Part shown: in pieces, positions 8,278 to 15,908 of the stretch
Numbering within the stretch: position 1 is the stretch's first letter
Layout: each line of letters starts with the position of its first letter
DNA from: an uncultured Lachnospiraceae bacterium
GTDB lineage: Bacteria; Bacillota; Clostridia; Lachnospirales; Lachnospiraceae
Assembly (NCBI GenBank): GCA_900315055.1
Contig: OMXP01000026.1
Span: 1-36,009, forward strand
Direction: 5' to 3'
Length of the DNA stretch: 36,009 nucleotides
The notes under the pieces: generated by a model
Told to the model about the DNA's origin: nothing
The model's input: only the letters and a program-made list of their open reading frames with translations
Database searches by the model: none
Program-made: the position numbers and the translations under genes

Positions 8278-8558
8278 TCAACTGTTCAACCAACTGAAAA
8301 CCGTATCGTTTCCAAGCCCCGGAGCCTGCAGGCAGGAAATCCTTTCCGGATATCCTGTCATGGCTCCCCGGCCGGTCACGTGTGTTTTGCGTGCAAGAGC
8401 CGCTCCCGAAAGAGAACGACTTTCCGTATTTGAGAAGGAAACAGCAGGGATCTCATCCCGGATACCATGCCCTCTGACAGAAAAGGGCATGGAGATTTGT
8501 CCCGGGGAGAAAGTATGCCCTTTTGCTGTCTGCACGTTTCCCTGCAGGCAGCTTTTTT
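8278..8558 (+). promoter_or_regulatory. structured 5' leader of the moeA operon, candidate molybdenum-cofactor riboswitch
   Basis: These 281 non-coding bases fold extensively. GGAGCC (8321-8326) pairs with GGCTCC (8362-8367) and encloses GGCAGGA (8331-8337) paired with TCCTGTC (8353-8359), which itself holds TCC/GGA around TTTCC. A second hairpin pairs CCATGCCC with GGGCATGG (about 8465-8492). The leader ends in a perfect terminator just before moeA. Position ahead of cofactor-synthesis and molybdate-transport genes is what is known for the Moco/Tuco riboswitch. I did not verify a match to that family's consensus, so the class is inference. No clear promoter is seen. Confidence 0.6.
8525..8558 (+). 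terminator. leader terminator immediately before moeA
   Basis: GCTGTCTGCA (8525-8534) pairs without mismatch (one G-U) with TGCAGGCAGC (8543-8552), followed by six T. The moeA ATG begins directly after the T run. The hairpin's 3' arm is also the only purine-rich stretch available as a ribosome site, so the element may act on both transcription and translation. Confidence 0.8.
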
Positions 8559-9764
8559 ATGTCCATGAGAACAGAAATCGAACTCGAAACTGCACAGGAT
8601 CTTCTGCTTTCCGTGACAGAGAAGATCGCGGACGAGGAGAGGATTCCGTTATCTCTCTGCTTTGGCCGCATCCTGTCCCGGGATCTTCTGTCCCTTCTTG
8701 ATCAGCCGCCCTTTGACCGGGCTGCGATGGACGGGTATGCGCTCCGGAAACGGGATATCGGGAAACTGCCTTTTTCACTTCCTGTTGTCGGAGAAGAGGA
8801 TGCGGGGGAGGTGTTCTCAGGGACCGTGCCGGAAGGCTCTGCCCTCCGCATCATGACCGGCGCTCCGATCCCGGAAGGAATCGACCTTGTGGTGCCGCAG
8901 GAGGATACGGACTATGGGAAAGAAAAGGTGACGATTTTGTCCCTTCCTCCCCGCAGCAATATCACCCTCCGCGGAGTGGACGGCAAAAAGGGAGCACGCC
9001 TTCTTCCGGAGGGGAGTGTTCTTACTCCTGCCGCAATCGCCCTTGCAGCCTCGCAGGGGATGCCGGATCTTTTTGTGGTCCGACGTCCCCGGGTTCTTGT
9101 CGTGGCAACAGGAGATGAGGTCACGGCACCGGGAAAGACGCTGTTTCCCGGGAAGATCTATGACAGCAATGCGGCACTTCTTGAGGCCCTGCTCCCATCG
9201 TTCGGGGCAGAGGTCACGAAGGTCCGTATCCTTCCGGACGATCCGGAACAGGTGGAAGACGTGATCCGGAAGGCAGAGGACGCGGACCTTGTCGTGACGA
9301 CGGGAGGCGTATCCGTCGGGGTAAAGGACATCTTTCACAGCGTGTATCCGGACCTTGGTGTGGAGCCTCTGTTCTGGAAGGTGCGGATCAAGCCCGGCAT
9401 GCCGGTGATGGCGGGGGTGTACCGGGGAACACCGGTCATCAGCCTTTCCGGCAATCCCTACGGGGTGTTTGTCCACGTCTGCCTCCTGGTGCGGCCGGTG
9501 CTATTGAAGATGCTGCATCAGAATCCGACCCTGAAGAAGGTACAGGTGTCTCTCTCCGGCAGCTGGAAGAAGGGAAGATCGTACCGGCGCTTTGTGCGGG
9601 CCGTTGTCCGGGAGAAGGACGGGAAACTTGTCGGTACGCCTCTTCCTGGCGGCAGTGCCTCCTCCTTGTTGGTGGATCTTCCTTTAGCCAATGCGCTTCT
9701 CGAGATCCCGGAGGGGGAGACGGAAGTGGAAAAGGGGACGAAGCTCTTCGCGTATCTTCTTTAG
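8559..9764 (+). CDS. moeA: molybdopterin molybdenumtransferase MoeA
   Basis: MoeA inserts molybdate into adenylylated molybdopterin, the step that yields the active molybdenum cofactor. The 401-residue protein shows the MoeA N-terminal motif FDRAAMDGYALR and GAPIPEG, the MogA-like core with ATGDEV, IYDSNAALL and TTGGVSVGVKD, then KPGMPV and SLSGNPYGVFV, and a C-terminal beta domain with GGSAS. I placed the start at ATG 8559, right after the leader terminator; ATG 8565 is equally possible. A TTG at 8523 would run through the terminator hairpin and is unlikely. It heads the cofactor/transport block. Confidence 0.92.
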   Translation: MSMRTEIELETAQDLLLSVTEKIADEERIPLSLCFGRILSRDLLSLLDQPPFDRAAMDGYALRKRDIGKLPFSLPVVGEEDAGEVFSGTVPEGSALRIMTGAPIPEGIDLVVPQEDTDYGKEKVTILSLPPRSNITLRGVDGKKGARLLPEGSVLTPAAIALAASQGMPDLFVVRRPRVLVVATGDEVTAPGKTLFPGKIYDSNAALLEALLPSFGAEVTKVRILPDDPEQVEDVIRKAEDADLVVTTGGVSVGVKDIFHSVYPDLGVEPLFWKVRIKPGMPVMAGVYRGTPVISLSGNPYGVFVHVCLLVRPVLLKMLHQNPTLKKVQVSLSGSWKKGRSYRRFVRAVVREKDGKLVGTPLPGGSASSLLVDLPLANALLEIPEGETEVEKGTKLFAYLL

Positions 9765-9797
9765 AAGATTTGTTTTCTTAAGGGAGCCTGGACGGTT

Positions 9798-11300
9798 ATG
9801 GACGATATGGATACGAAAAAGAAACCGAAGATCTGCTACATCTGCGGCGTAAAGAACACCGGAAAGACGACACTCATGGCAGCACTGATTCAGGAGCTTT
9901 CCGGGAGGAGTCTCAATGTGGCGGCGATCAAGCACGACGGGCATGACTTTACGGCGGACACCCCGGAGACGGATACCTTCCGGTATGACGCGGCGGGAGC
10001 CGTGGAGACGGCAATCTACTCACAGGATCAGGTGATGATCCATAAGAGAGACAGCGGAGACGATGATGAGAGTCTCATCGCGCTCTTCTCCGATGCAGAC
10101 GTGATTCTCGTCGAGGGGTGCAAGGAAAAGAACGTTCGAAAGATCGAGTGTCTTCTTTCAGGCGTGCAGGAGGAGCCGGTCTCGAACCGGGAGGGGAGGA
10201 TTCTTCTGGTCTGTGATGAGGACCTTGCGGGAAAGGCGGACTTCCGGGAACCGGTACTGCCTTCTTCAAACGTTTCCGCCATCGCGGACCGGATCCTTGC
10301 AGACGATCCCCCGGAAAATGCACTGATCGATCCGTACGGCAGGAGAGCGGATTACCTTCGGGTGTCGATCACGGACCGCTGCAACCTCCGCTGTGCCTAC
10401 TGCATGCCCCACGGCATCGAGAAGGTGCCGATGCGGGAGATCCTGACCTATGAACAGATCGAAGAGATCGTGCGCGCCGGGGCAGCCCTCGGGATCAAAA
10501 AGGTCAAGGTGACCGGCGGGGAGCCGCTGGTGCGGAAGGGCTGCGCCACACTGATCGGCATGATCCGGGACATCCCGGGGATCGAGGAGGTGACGCTGAC
10601 AACGAATGGCGTTTACCTGAAGGATCAGCTGCCGGATCTTATTGATGCAGGGCTGTCCGCAGTCAATGTGAGCCTTGATACCTTAAGCCCGGAGAAGTTC
10701 AGGGAGATCACGGGGACGGATGCCCTGGAACAGGTCAAAGAGGGAATCGAGGCGGCGCTTCAGAGCGATCTTCGCGTCAAGGTCAACTGCGTCCTGCAGA
10801 AGAACGTGAACGATGTCGAGTGGCCGAACATCGCGATGCTTGCAAAGAACCATAAGCTCGATGTGCGGTTCATCGAGATGATGCCAATCGGGTATGGGAA
10901 GGAATTTGACCCCATCAGCAATGCGCAGCTCCTGGTCAAGATGCAGGCGATCTGGCCGGATCTGATCCGGGATTCCAATCCCCACGGGAACGGGCCGGCA
11001 CTGTACTACCACATACCCGGCTGGGAGGGGAGCATCGGGCTCATCAGTCCGATCCACGGAAAGTTCTGCGGAAGCTGCAACAGGCTTCGCCTCACCTCCA
11101 CCGGGAAGCTGAAACCGTGCCTTTGCTACGGCACGGCCGTGGATCTTCGGCCGATCCTCAAAGAAGAGGACAGCGCGATGCGGGAGCAGGATCTGCAGAA
11201 GGCCTTCCGCGAGGCCGTCTTCCTGAAGCCGAAGGAACACTGCTTTGAGGAGAAGGGGAAGATCACCGAGAAACACAAAATGTCCGATATCGGCGGATAA
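9798..11300 (+). CDS. moaA: MobB-MoaA fusion: nucleotide-binding MobB domain joined to GTP 3',8-cyclase
   Basis: Residues 10-165 form a MobB-type P-loop domain (GVKNTGKTT at 17-25, IKHDGHDF, VILVEGCK), a GTPase adapter of cofactor nucleotide attachment. Residues 180-500 are a complete MoaA radical-SAM enzyme, which starts molybdopterin synthesis from GTP. It has Cys195, Cys199 and Cys202 (CxxxCxxC), KVTGGEPL, the second-cluster cysteines 424, 427 and 441, and the essential C-terminal Gly-Gly. The two domains are joined in one continuous frame with no sign of a shift. ATG 9798 is used; 9807 is an alternative. It lies 33 bases after moeA, in the same operon. Confidence 0.93.
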   Translation: MDDMDTKKKPKICYICGVKNTGKTTLMAALIQELSGRSLNVAAIKHDGHDFTADTPETDTFRYDAAGAVETAIYSQDQVMIHKRDSGDDDESLIALFSDADVILVEGCKEKNVRKIECLLSGVQEEPVSNREGRILLVCDEDLAGKADFREPVLPSSNVSAIADRILADDPPENALIDPYGRRADYLRVSITDRCNLRCAYCMPHGIEKVPMREILTYEQIEEIVRAGAALGIKKVKVTGGEPLVRKGCATLIGMIRDIPGIEEVTLTTNGVYLKDQLPDLIDAGLSAVNVSLDTLSPEKFREITGTDALEQVKEGIEAALQSDLRVKVNCVLQKNVNDVEWPNIAMLAKNHKLDVRFIEMMPIGYGKEFDPISNAQLLVKMQAIWPDLIRDSNPHGNGPALYYHIPGWEGSIGLISPIHGKFCGSCNRLRLTSTGKLKPCLCYGTAVDLRPILKEEDSAMREQDLQKAFREAVFLKPKEHCFEEKGKITEKHKMSDIGG

Positions 11301-11389
11301 GAGTCTCTTCCATCTGAGGGGGACAGTGTGAAAGCTCGTCCGAGGATATCAAAACCATTCACCAGACACACAGAAACGGAGAAAAGAAG

Positions 11390-12325
11390 ATGAAAAAGAA
11401 ACTTTGCTGCAGATTGCTCTCAGGCGGCATGGCCGCCCTGCTGCTGACGGGATGCGGGAACTCCTCTTCCGGGACTGTGACGGCGGCGGATTCTGCCGCA
11501 TCGTCCGAGTCTTCGGAGGCTGCGGACACTGCTGCAACGGAGGCTTCCACGGACACCGCTTCCGACGAGAACGTCGAGATCCAGGTGTTCATCGCGGCGA
11601 GCCTTTCGGATGTGATGGACGAGCTTGCATCGAAGTATCAGGAATCCCACCCGAACGTCACCATCACCTTCAATGCGGATTCGTCCGGCAAGCTGATGAC
11701 CCAGATCGAGGAGGGCTATGCCTGCGACGTGTTCTTCTCGGCGGCGCAGAAGCAGATGGATGAGCTCGAGGACCAAGGGCTTGTCGTCGACGGTACCCGC
11801 CACAACGTGGTCAACAACCAGCTGGTGGTGATCACCTACAAGGATTCCGGAACGAAGGTGACGGGACTGGAAAACATCGGCGATGCCACGAGCATTGCCC
11901 TTGCGGACGGGTCGGTGCCGGTCGGCAAGTACACGAGGGTAGCCATGGTCAATGCGGGACTTCTGGAGAGCCGGGATGATCCCTCCACCTATACGACGGA
12001 GGAGATTTCCGAGGCGCTCGGCGGGGTTGAGATCTCCGAACAGAGCAACGTCTCCAAGGTGCTCTCCGCGGTATCGGAGCACTCCTGCGAGGTCGGAACG
12101 ACCTACTACAGCGATGTCTATGGCCATGAGGACGATGTCGACATCCTGCAGACGGTTTCCTATGATCTTTCCGGCAACATCATCTATCCCATCGCGCAGA
12201 TCGTAAACGACGAGGCAACGGACGCGGAGACAGCGGCCGCAGCGGACTTTGAGGCGTATGTCCTCTCTGACGGGGCAAAGGATGTCTTTACGACCTATCA
12301 GTTCGACACGAACGTGACCGACTGA
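11390..12325 (+). CDS. modA: molybdate ABC transporter substrate-binding lipoprotein
   Basis: ModA captures molybdate outside the membrane for import. The 311-residue precursor starts with a lipoprotein signal whose lipobox LLTGC gives Cys22 as lipid-anchored residue. An Ala/Ser/Thr/Asp-rich spacer (about 23-60) tethers the binding domain. The mature part opens with VFIAASLSDVMDEL and contains NADSSGKLMTQIE, VFFSAAQKQMD and DGSVPVGKYTR, all typical of ModA ligand loops. GAGAAAAGAAG precedes ATG 11390. modB and modC follow, and the operon's cofactor genes explain the substrate. Confidence 0.92.
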   Translation: MKKKLCCRLLSGGMAALLLTGCGNSSSGTVTAADSAASSESSEAADTAATEASTDTASDENVEIQVFIAASLSDVMDELASKYQESHPNVTITFNADSSGKLMTQIEEGYACDVFFSAAQKQMDELEDQGLVVDGTRHNVVNNQLVVITYKDSGTKVTGLENIGDATSIALADGSVPVGKYTRVAMVNAGLLESRDDPSTYTTEEISEALGGVEISEQSNVSKVLSAVSEHSCEVGTTYYSDVYGHEDDVDILQTVSYDLSGNIIYPIAQIVNDEATDAETAAAADFEAYVLSDGAKDVFTTYQFDTNVTD

Positions 12326-12343
12326 CAGGAACGTTTTTATACT

Positions 12344-12369
12344 CCGCACAGGGCTCACCCCCTGTGCGG
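12344..12369 (+). terminator. hairpin between modA and modB
   Basis: CCGCACAGGG (12344-12353) pairs perfectly with CCCTGTGCGG (12360-12369) around a six-base loop. It is followed by a short T stretch rather than a full U-tract. Such stems between a binding-protein gene and its permease gene often partly end or stabilise transcripts, so that more binding protein than permease is made. That role is inferred. Confidence 0.55.
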
Positions 12370-12392
12370 GGATTTTGGACAGGAGGTATCGC

Positions 12393-13097
12393 ATGCAGGA
12401 AGTTCTCTCCATTCTTTCCGGCCTTGACTGGAGTCCCCTCTGGATTTCCCTGAAGACCGGCCTTGTGGCGACGATTCTGTGTTTCTTCCTTGGCATCTTT
12501 GCGGCACGGAAGGTTGTAAAGCGGGGACCCGGGGCAAAGTCGGTGATCGACGGGATTCTGACGCTGCCGATGGTTCTGCCGCCAACGGTCACGGGCTTTT
12601 TCCTGCTGCTCCTGTTCAGCAAGAGGCGGCCCCTCGGGAGCTTTCTATACGCGCAGTTCGGGATCAAGGTGGTGCAGAGCTGGCTCGGGTGCATTCTTGC
12701 CGCGAGCTTTATCGCCTTTCCCCTGATGTACCGGAATGCGAGGGCTGCCTTTGAGCAGATCGATGAGAACCTCGTCTATGCGGGGCGGACGCTCGGGATG
12801 TCGGAGACGAAGATCTTCTGGAAGATCGTGATGCCGACCGCAGGTCCCGGCATCATCTCCGGGACGATCCTGACGTTTGCAAGGGCCCTTGGGGAGTACG
12901 GCGCGACCTCGATGCTTGCCGGCAACATCCCGGGAAAGACCGCGACGATCTCCCAGAAGATTGCGATGGTGATTCAGGACGGGGATTATCTGACCGCCGG
13001 GATCTGGACACTGATTGTGCTGGTCATCGCCTTTGTGATCGTCGCGGCGATGAACCTTGCGGCGTCGAAGTCGATTCATCATGTCTCGAGGTGGTAA
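12393..13097 (+). CDS. modB: molybdate ABC transporter permease
   Basis: ModB forms the membrane channel of the molybdate importer. The 234-residue protein has about five hydrophobic segments. The first covers roughly residues 17-38, and the segment with LPMVLPPTVTGFFLLLLF is characteristic of ModB. The cytoplasmic ATPase-coupling loop reads ALGEYGATSMLAGNIPGKT. I chose ATG 12393, six bases after a perfect AGGAGG (12381-12386); an upstream TTG at 12375 would overlap that ribosome site. Its stop is one base from the modC start. Confidence 0.92.
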   Translation: MQEVLSILSGLDWSPLWISLKTGLVATILCFFLGIFAARKVVKRGPGAKSVIDGILTLPMVLPPTVTGFFLLLLFSKRRPLGSFLYAQFGIKVVQSWLGCILAASFIAFPLMYRNARAAFEQIDENLVYAGRTLGMSETKIFWKIVMPTAGPGIISGTILTFARALGEYGATSMLAGNIPGKTATISQKIAMVIQDGDYLTAGIWTLIVLVIAFVIVAAMNLAASKSIHHVSRW

Positions 13098-13098
13098 A

Positions 13099-14178
13099 AT
13101 GCACCTTTTACTGGATTTCACAAAACATCTCCAGGAATATGACCTCACCGTCCGCGTCGATACCTCCGCCTCCCGGATCGGGATCCTCGGCGCCTCGGGG
13201 TGCGGAAAGAGCATGACCCTGAAGAGCATTGCGGGGATCGTGCGGCCGGATGCGGGAAAGATCTGTGTGGACGGGGACGTGTTCTTTGACAGCGGGAAGA
13301 AGCTCTGTGTCCGCCCGCAGAAGCGGAATGTCGGGTATCTTTTCCAGAACTACGCGCTGTTTCCGACGATGACGGTGGAGGAGAACGTCCTTGCAGGACT
13401 GGAAAATGTCCCGAAGAAGGAAAGAAGAGAGCGGTGCGCTGCGATGATTGCGCGGTTTCACCTTGCAGGGCTCGAGAAGCGCTACCCCGGAGAACTCTCC
13501 GGGGGACAGCAGCAGAGAGTTGCCCTTGCCCGCCTTCTTGCCGGTGCGCCGAAGATGATTCTTCTCGATGAGCCCTTCTCCGCGATGGATGCGTATCTCA
13601 AAGATCAGCTGCAGGAGCAGCTCTTCGAGATGCTGCAGCAGTACGACGGGACGATGATCCTCGTCTCCCACAACCGGGACGAGATCTACCGCTTCTGCGA
13701 GGATCTGCTGGTCATGGACAGAGGGAGAATTATCCGGGAGGGGAAGACAAAGGATGTCTTTGCAAACCCGAAGGTGAAGCAGGCCTCGATCCTCACCGGG
13801 TGCAAGAACTACACCGATCTTGTCCGGATCGATGCACATCATGCGCACCTCGTGGACTACGGGGTGGACATCGAAACAAAGGGCGAGATTCCGGAGGGGA
13901 CGACCTGCCTCGGATACCGCGCCCATGACTTTATCCCGGTATGGGAAGCGGAAGAGCCGGTCAATGCGTTTCCGGTCCGGGAAAAGAGCAGGGCAGCTCT
14001 CCCCTTTGAGGAGAACTTCTATCTTGTCCCGCAGGGGGACCACCGGGAGCACAATCCGGAGCACATCTGCTGGTTTGTCCAGAGGTCGGAATATCCGGAG
14101 CTTGAGACGAAGGGGCTTCCCCGGTACCTTCAGATGGCAGAGGAGAAGATGCTGTTCCTTACGGATCCCGGGGATTAA
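13099..14178 (+). CDS. modC: molybdate ABC transporter ATP-binding protein
   Basis: ModC powers molybdate import. In the 359-residue protein the Walker A is GASGCGKS (31-38), the Q-loop FQNYALFP is near 82-89, the signature LSGGQ is 133-137, and Walker B LLDEP ends at 159. The H-loop is VSHNRDE. The region after about residue 235 is a long C-terminal extension where ModC proteins carry a molybdate-binding TOBE-like domain; here it is divergent (GYRAHDF). ATG 13099 follows GAGGTGG. An upstream ATG at 13081 lies inside modB. The 3' end overlaps the convergent moaC by four bases. Confidence 0.9.
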   Translation: MHLLLDFTKHLQEYDLTVRVDTSASRIGILGASGCGKSMTLKSIAGIVRPDAGKICVDGDVFFDSGKKLCVRPQKRNVGYLFQNYALFPTMTVEENVLAGLENVPKKERRERCAAMIARFHLAGLEKRYPGELSGGQQQRVALARLLAGAPKMILLDEPFSAMDAYLKDQLQEQLFEMLQQYDGTMILVSHNRDEIYRFCEDLLVMDRGRIIREGKTKDVFANPKVKQASILTGCKNYTDLVRIDAHHAHLVDYGVDIETKGEIPEGTTCLGYRAHDFIPVWEAEEPVNAFPVREKSRAALPFEENFYLVPQGDHREHNPEHICWFVQRSEYPELETKGLPRYLQMAEEKMLFLTDPGD

Positions 14179-14648
14179 AACGTAAAATCCCCGCTCTTTC
14201 CGCCGCTCTTGTTTACAAGATGAATGTCGGAGAGTACCATGCGCTTGTCGATCGCCTTGGTCATGTCATAGATCGTAAGGAGCGCGACGGAGACCCCGGT
14301 CAGGGCTTCCATCTCGACGCCGGTCTTTCCGTCGCACTTTACCGTGCAGAAGGCGTGGACCGTTGTGGTTTCGGGATCCAGGATAAAGGTGAGCTTTGCG
14401 TTGGTGAGGTTCAGGAGGTGACACATCGGGATCAGGTCCGCGGTGTGCTTCGTGCCCATGATACCCGCGACCTGGGCGACGGTGAGGACATCTCCCTTTT
14501 CGGCCTTCCGGTCGACGATGGCTGAAAAGACCTCTTTGGATACTTTGATCGAGCCGGTCGCGGTGGCTTCCCGGTGGGTGATCTCCTTTCCGGAGACATC
14601 AACCATGCGGGCGTTGCCGTTTTCATCAAAATGCGTAAGATCAGACAT
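14175..14648 (-). CDS. moaC: cyclic pyranopterin monophosphate synthase MoaC
   Basis: MoaC works directly after MoaA, converting the GTP-derived intermediate to cyclic pyranopterin monophosphate. The 157-residue protein has the family motifs MVDVSGKEITHREA near the start, KGDVLTVAQVAGIMGTKHTADLIPMCH in the middle (with the conserved Lys and His of the active site) and KCDGKTGVEMEALTGVSVALLTIYDM. It is the only cofactor gene here on the minus strand, tail-to-tail with modC and head-to-head with the MOSC-MogA gene. AAAGG lies upstream of the ATG. Confidence 0.95.
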   Translation of the reverse strand: MSDLTHFDENGNARMVDVSGKEITHREATATGSIKVSKEVFSAIVDRKAEKGDVLTVAQVAGIMGTKHTADLIPMCHLLNLTNAKLTFILDPETTTVHAFCTVKCDGKTGVEMEALTGVSVALLTIYDMTKAIDKRMVLSDIHLVNKSGGKSGDFTF

Positions 14649-14713
14649 GGAAGTTTGGGCCTTTCTGTGGTGGAGACTTTATTTTATAGTCAGTATAGAA
14701 CAGGAGAGTACAC
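14649..14713. promoter_or_regulatory. compact divergent promoter region, moaC / MOSC-MogA gene
   Basis: Only 65 bases separate the two divergent start codons. The centre is AT-rich, with TATAG-type hexamers readable in both directions (around 14685-14697). No strong -35 boxes are seen, so exact promoters are uncertain. Any regulator binding here would affect both genes. Confidence 0.35.
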
Positions 14714-15658
14714 ATGTGCGGAAAGAATCAGGGAAAGATCGTCGCGGTCTGCAGGAGTAAGAAGAAGGGAACCGCCAAGATCCCGGTGGATCAGGCTTAT
14801 CTGAAAGAGGACTGGGGACTTGAGGACGATGCCCACGCGGGACACTGGCACCGGCAGGTGAGCCTTCTCTCGAAGGAAGCGATCGATGACTTCAAAAAGC
14901 GCGGGGCGGACGTCTCCTACGGGGACTTCGGGGAGAACCTCGTGGTTGAGGGACTGCCGGATCTTACGACGCTCCCCGTGGGGACAAGGTTTCAGATCGG
15001 GGACAGCGTTCTCCTGGAGCTGACACAGATCGGAAAGAGCTGCCACAGCCACTGCGCGATCTATGAGCGCATGGGCGAGTGCATCATGCCGAAGATGGGC
15101 GTCTTTGCCGTGGTGAAACAGGGAGGAGCGGTGCGGCCAGGGGATACGATTCGTGTGATCCCCGCGGACCCAGAGCGAGCCTTTACGGCGGCGGTGATCA
15201 CCCTCTCGGACCGGGCAAGTGCCGGAGTCTATGAGGACAGGTCGGGCCCCGAGATCGGGCGGATCCTCACCGAAAACGGGTATGAGGTCGTCGAGACCAT
15301 CCTTCTCCCGGACGGAAAAGAGAAACTGAAAGCTGAGCTCTGCCGTCTTGCGGATCAGCGGCAGGTGCGGGTCGTCTTTACGACCGGCGGGACCGGGTTC
15401 TCGGACCGGGATGTCACGCCGGAGGCGACAAAGGAGGTCTGTGAGAGAGAGGTCCCCGGCATCGGGGAAGCGCTCCGCAGCTATTCGATGCAGTTCACAA
15501 AACACGCGATGCTCTCACGGCAGACCGCAGGGATCAGGAAGCACACGCTGATCGTGAACCTTCCGGGAAGCCCGAAGGCCTGCCGGGAGGATCTGGAGTT
15601 CCTTCTTCCGTCCCTATCCCATGGACTGGGGATTCTTGGCGGAACGGAAAGTGACTGA
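14714..15658 (+). CDS. MOSC domain - MogA/MoaB fusion protein
   Basis: Residues about 5-150 form a MOSC domain, the sulfur-carrier fold found in molybdenum-cofactor sulfurases, with DDAHAGHWHRQVSLLS, GDFGENLVVEG and the conserved cysteine stretch IGKSCHSHCAIY. Residues about 155-314 are a MogA/MoaB domain, which adenylylates molybdopterin before MoeA loads metal: AVITLSDRASAGVYEDRSGP, FTTGGTGFSDRDVTPEAT and VNLPGSPKACRE. The fusion joins molybdate loading with handling of the terminal sulfur or selenium ligand. Such fusions occur in other clostridia. ATG 14714 follows AGGAGAG. The transcript start is probably in the short divergent region. Confidence 0.88.
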   Translation: MCGKNQGKIVAVCRSKKKGTAKIPVDQAYLKEDWGLEDDAHAGHWHRQVSLLSKEAIDDFKKRGADVSYGDFGENLVVEGLPDLTTLPVGTRFQIGDSVLLELTQIGKSCHSHCAIYERMGECIMPKMGVFAVVKQGGAVRPGDTIRVIPADPERAFTAAVITLSDRASAGVYEDRSGPEIGRILTENGYEVVETILLPDGKEKLKAELCRLADQRQVRVVFTTGGTGFSDRDVTPEATKEVCEREVPGIGEALRSYSMQFTKHAMLSRQTAGIRKHTLIVNLPGSPKACREDLEFLLPSLSHGLGILGGTESD

Positions 15659-15693
15659 CAGGCTGAGGAAAATGTGTCAGGATACAACGAGAC

Positions 15694-15721
15694 TTGACAT
15701 TTTTACCTGCTGCGGTAAAGT
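15694..15721 (+). promoter_or_regulatory. promoter upstream of the TPP riboswitch and thiT
   Basis: A perfect TTGACA -35 (15694-15699) is followed after 16 bases by TAAAGT (15716-15721), a four-of-six -10 match. It would start a transcript just ahead of the TPP aptamer at 15750. Confidence 0.6.
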
Positions 15722-15749
15722 TAGATGAACAATTGAATGACGGAAAACC

Positions 15750-15845
15750 TTTGCTAGGGGAGCGTAATGCTGAGAAACGCAGATCGGAAGATCTGCTGTA
15801 GACCCTTAAAACTTGAACCGGATAATACCGGCGGAAGGAAGCGCA
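15750..15845 (+). promoter_or_regulatory. TPP riboswitch (THI element)
   Basis: The conserved thiamine pyrophosphate aptamer is readable: AGGGGAGC (15756-15763), the pyrimidine-sensing CTGAGA (15770-15775), ACCCTT and TTGAACCGGATAATACCGG for the pyrophosphate-sensing arm, and GCGGAAGGAAGC closing P1. It lies directly upstream of a thiamine transporter gene, the expected target. Ligand binding should lower expression. Confidence 0.95.
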
Positions 15846-15867
15846 TGGTTCATGGCGCACATATGTT

Positions 15868-15908
15868 TCCTCCTTTAGCAGGTTCCCCTGTCAGAAGGAG
15901 GATTTTTT
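15868..15908 (+). terminator. TPP riboswitch terminator that also covers the ribosome site
   Basis: TCCTCCTT (15868-15875) pairs with AAGGAGGA (15895-15902), enclosing a nested CAGG/CCTG stem, and six T follow. The 3' arm is the ribosome-binding site of thiT, whose ATG starts right after the T run. The hairpin can therefore end transcription or hide the ribosome site. Confidence 0.8.

Noticed and set aside
8360..8701. Short frames inside the moeA leader
   Set aside because: They overlap a structured leader and terminator, lack ribosome sites, and resemble nothing known.
11420..12694. Minus-strand frame of 424 codons over modA
   Set aside because: It covers modA and the modA-modB hairpin on the wrong strand and has antisense-type composition.
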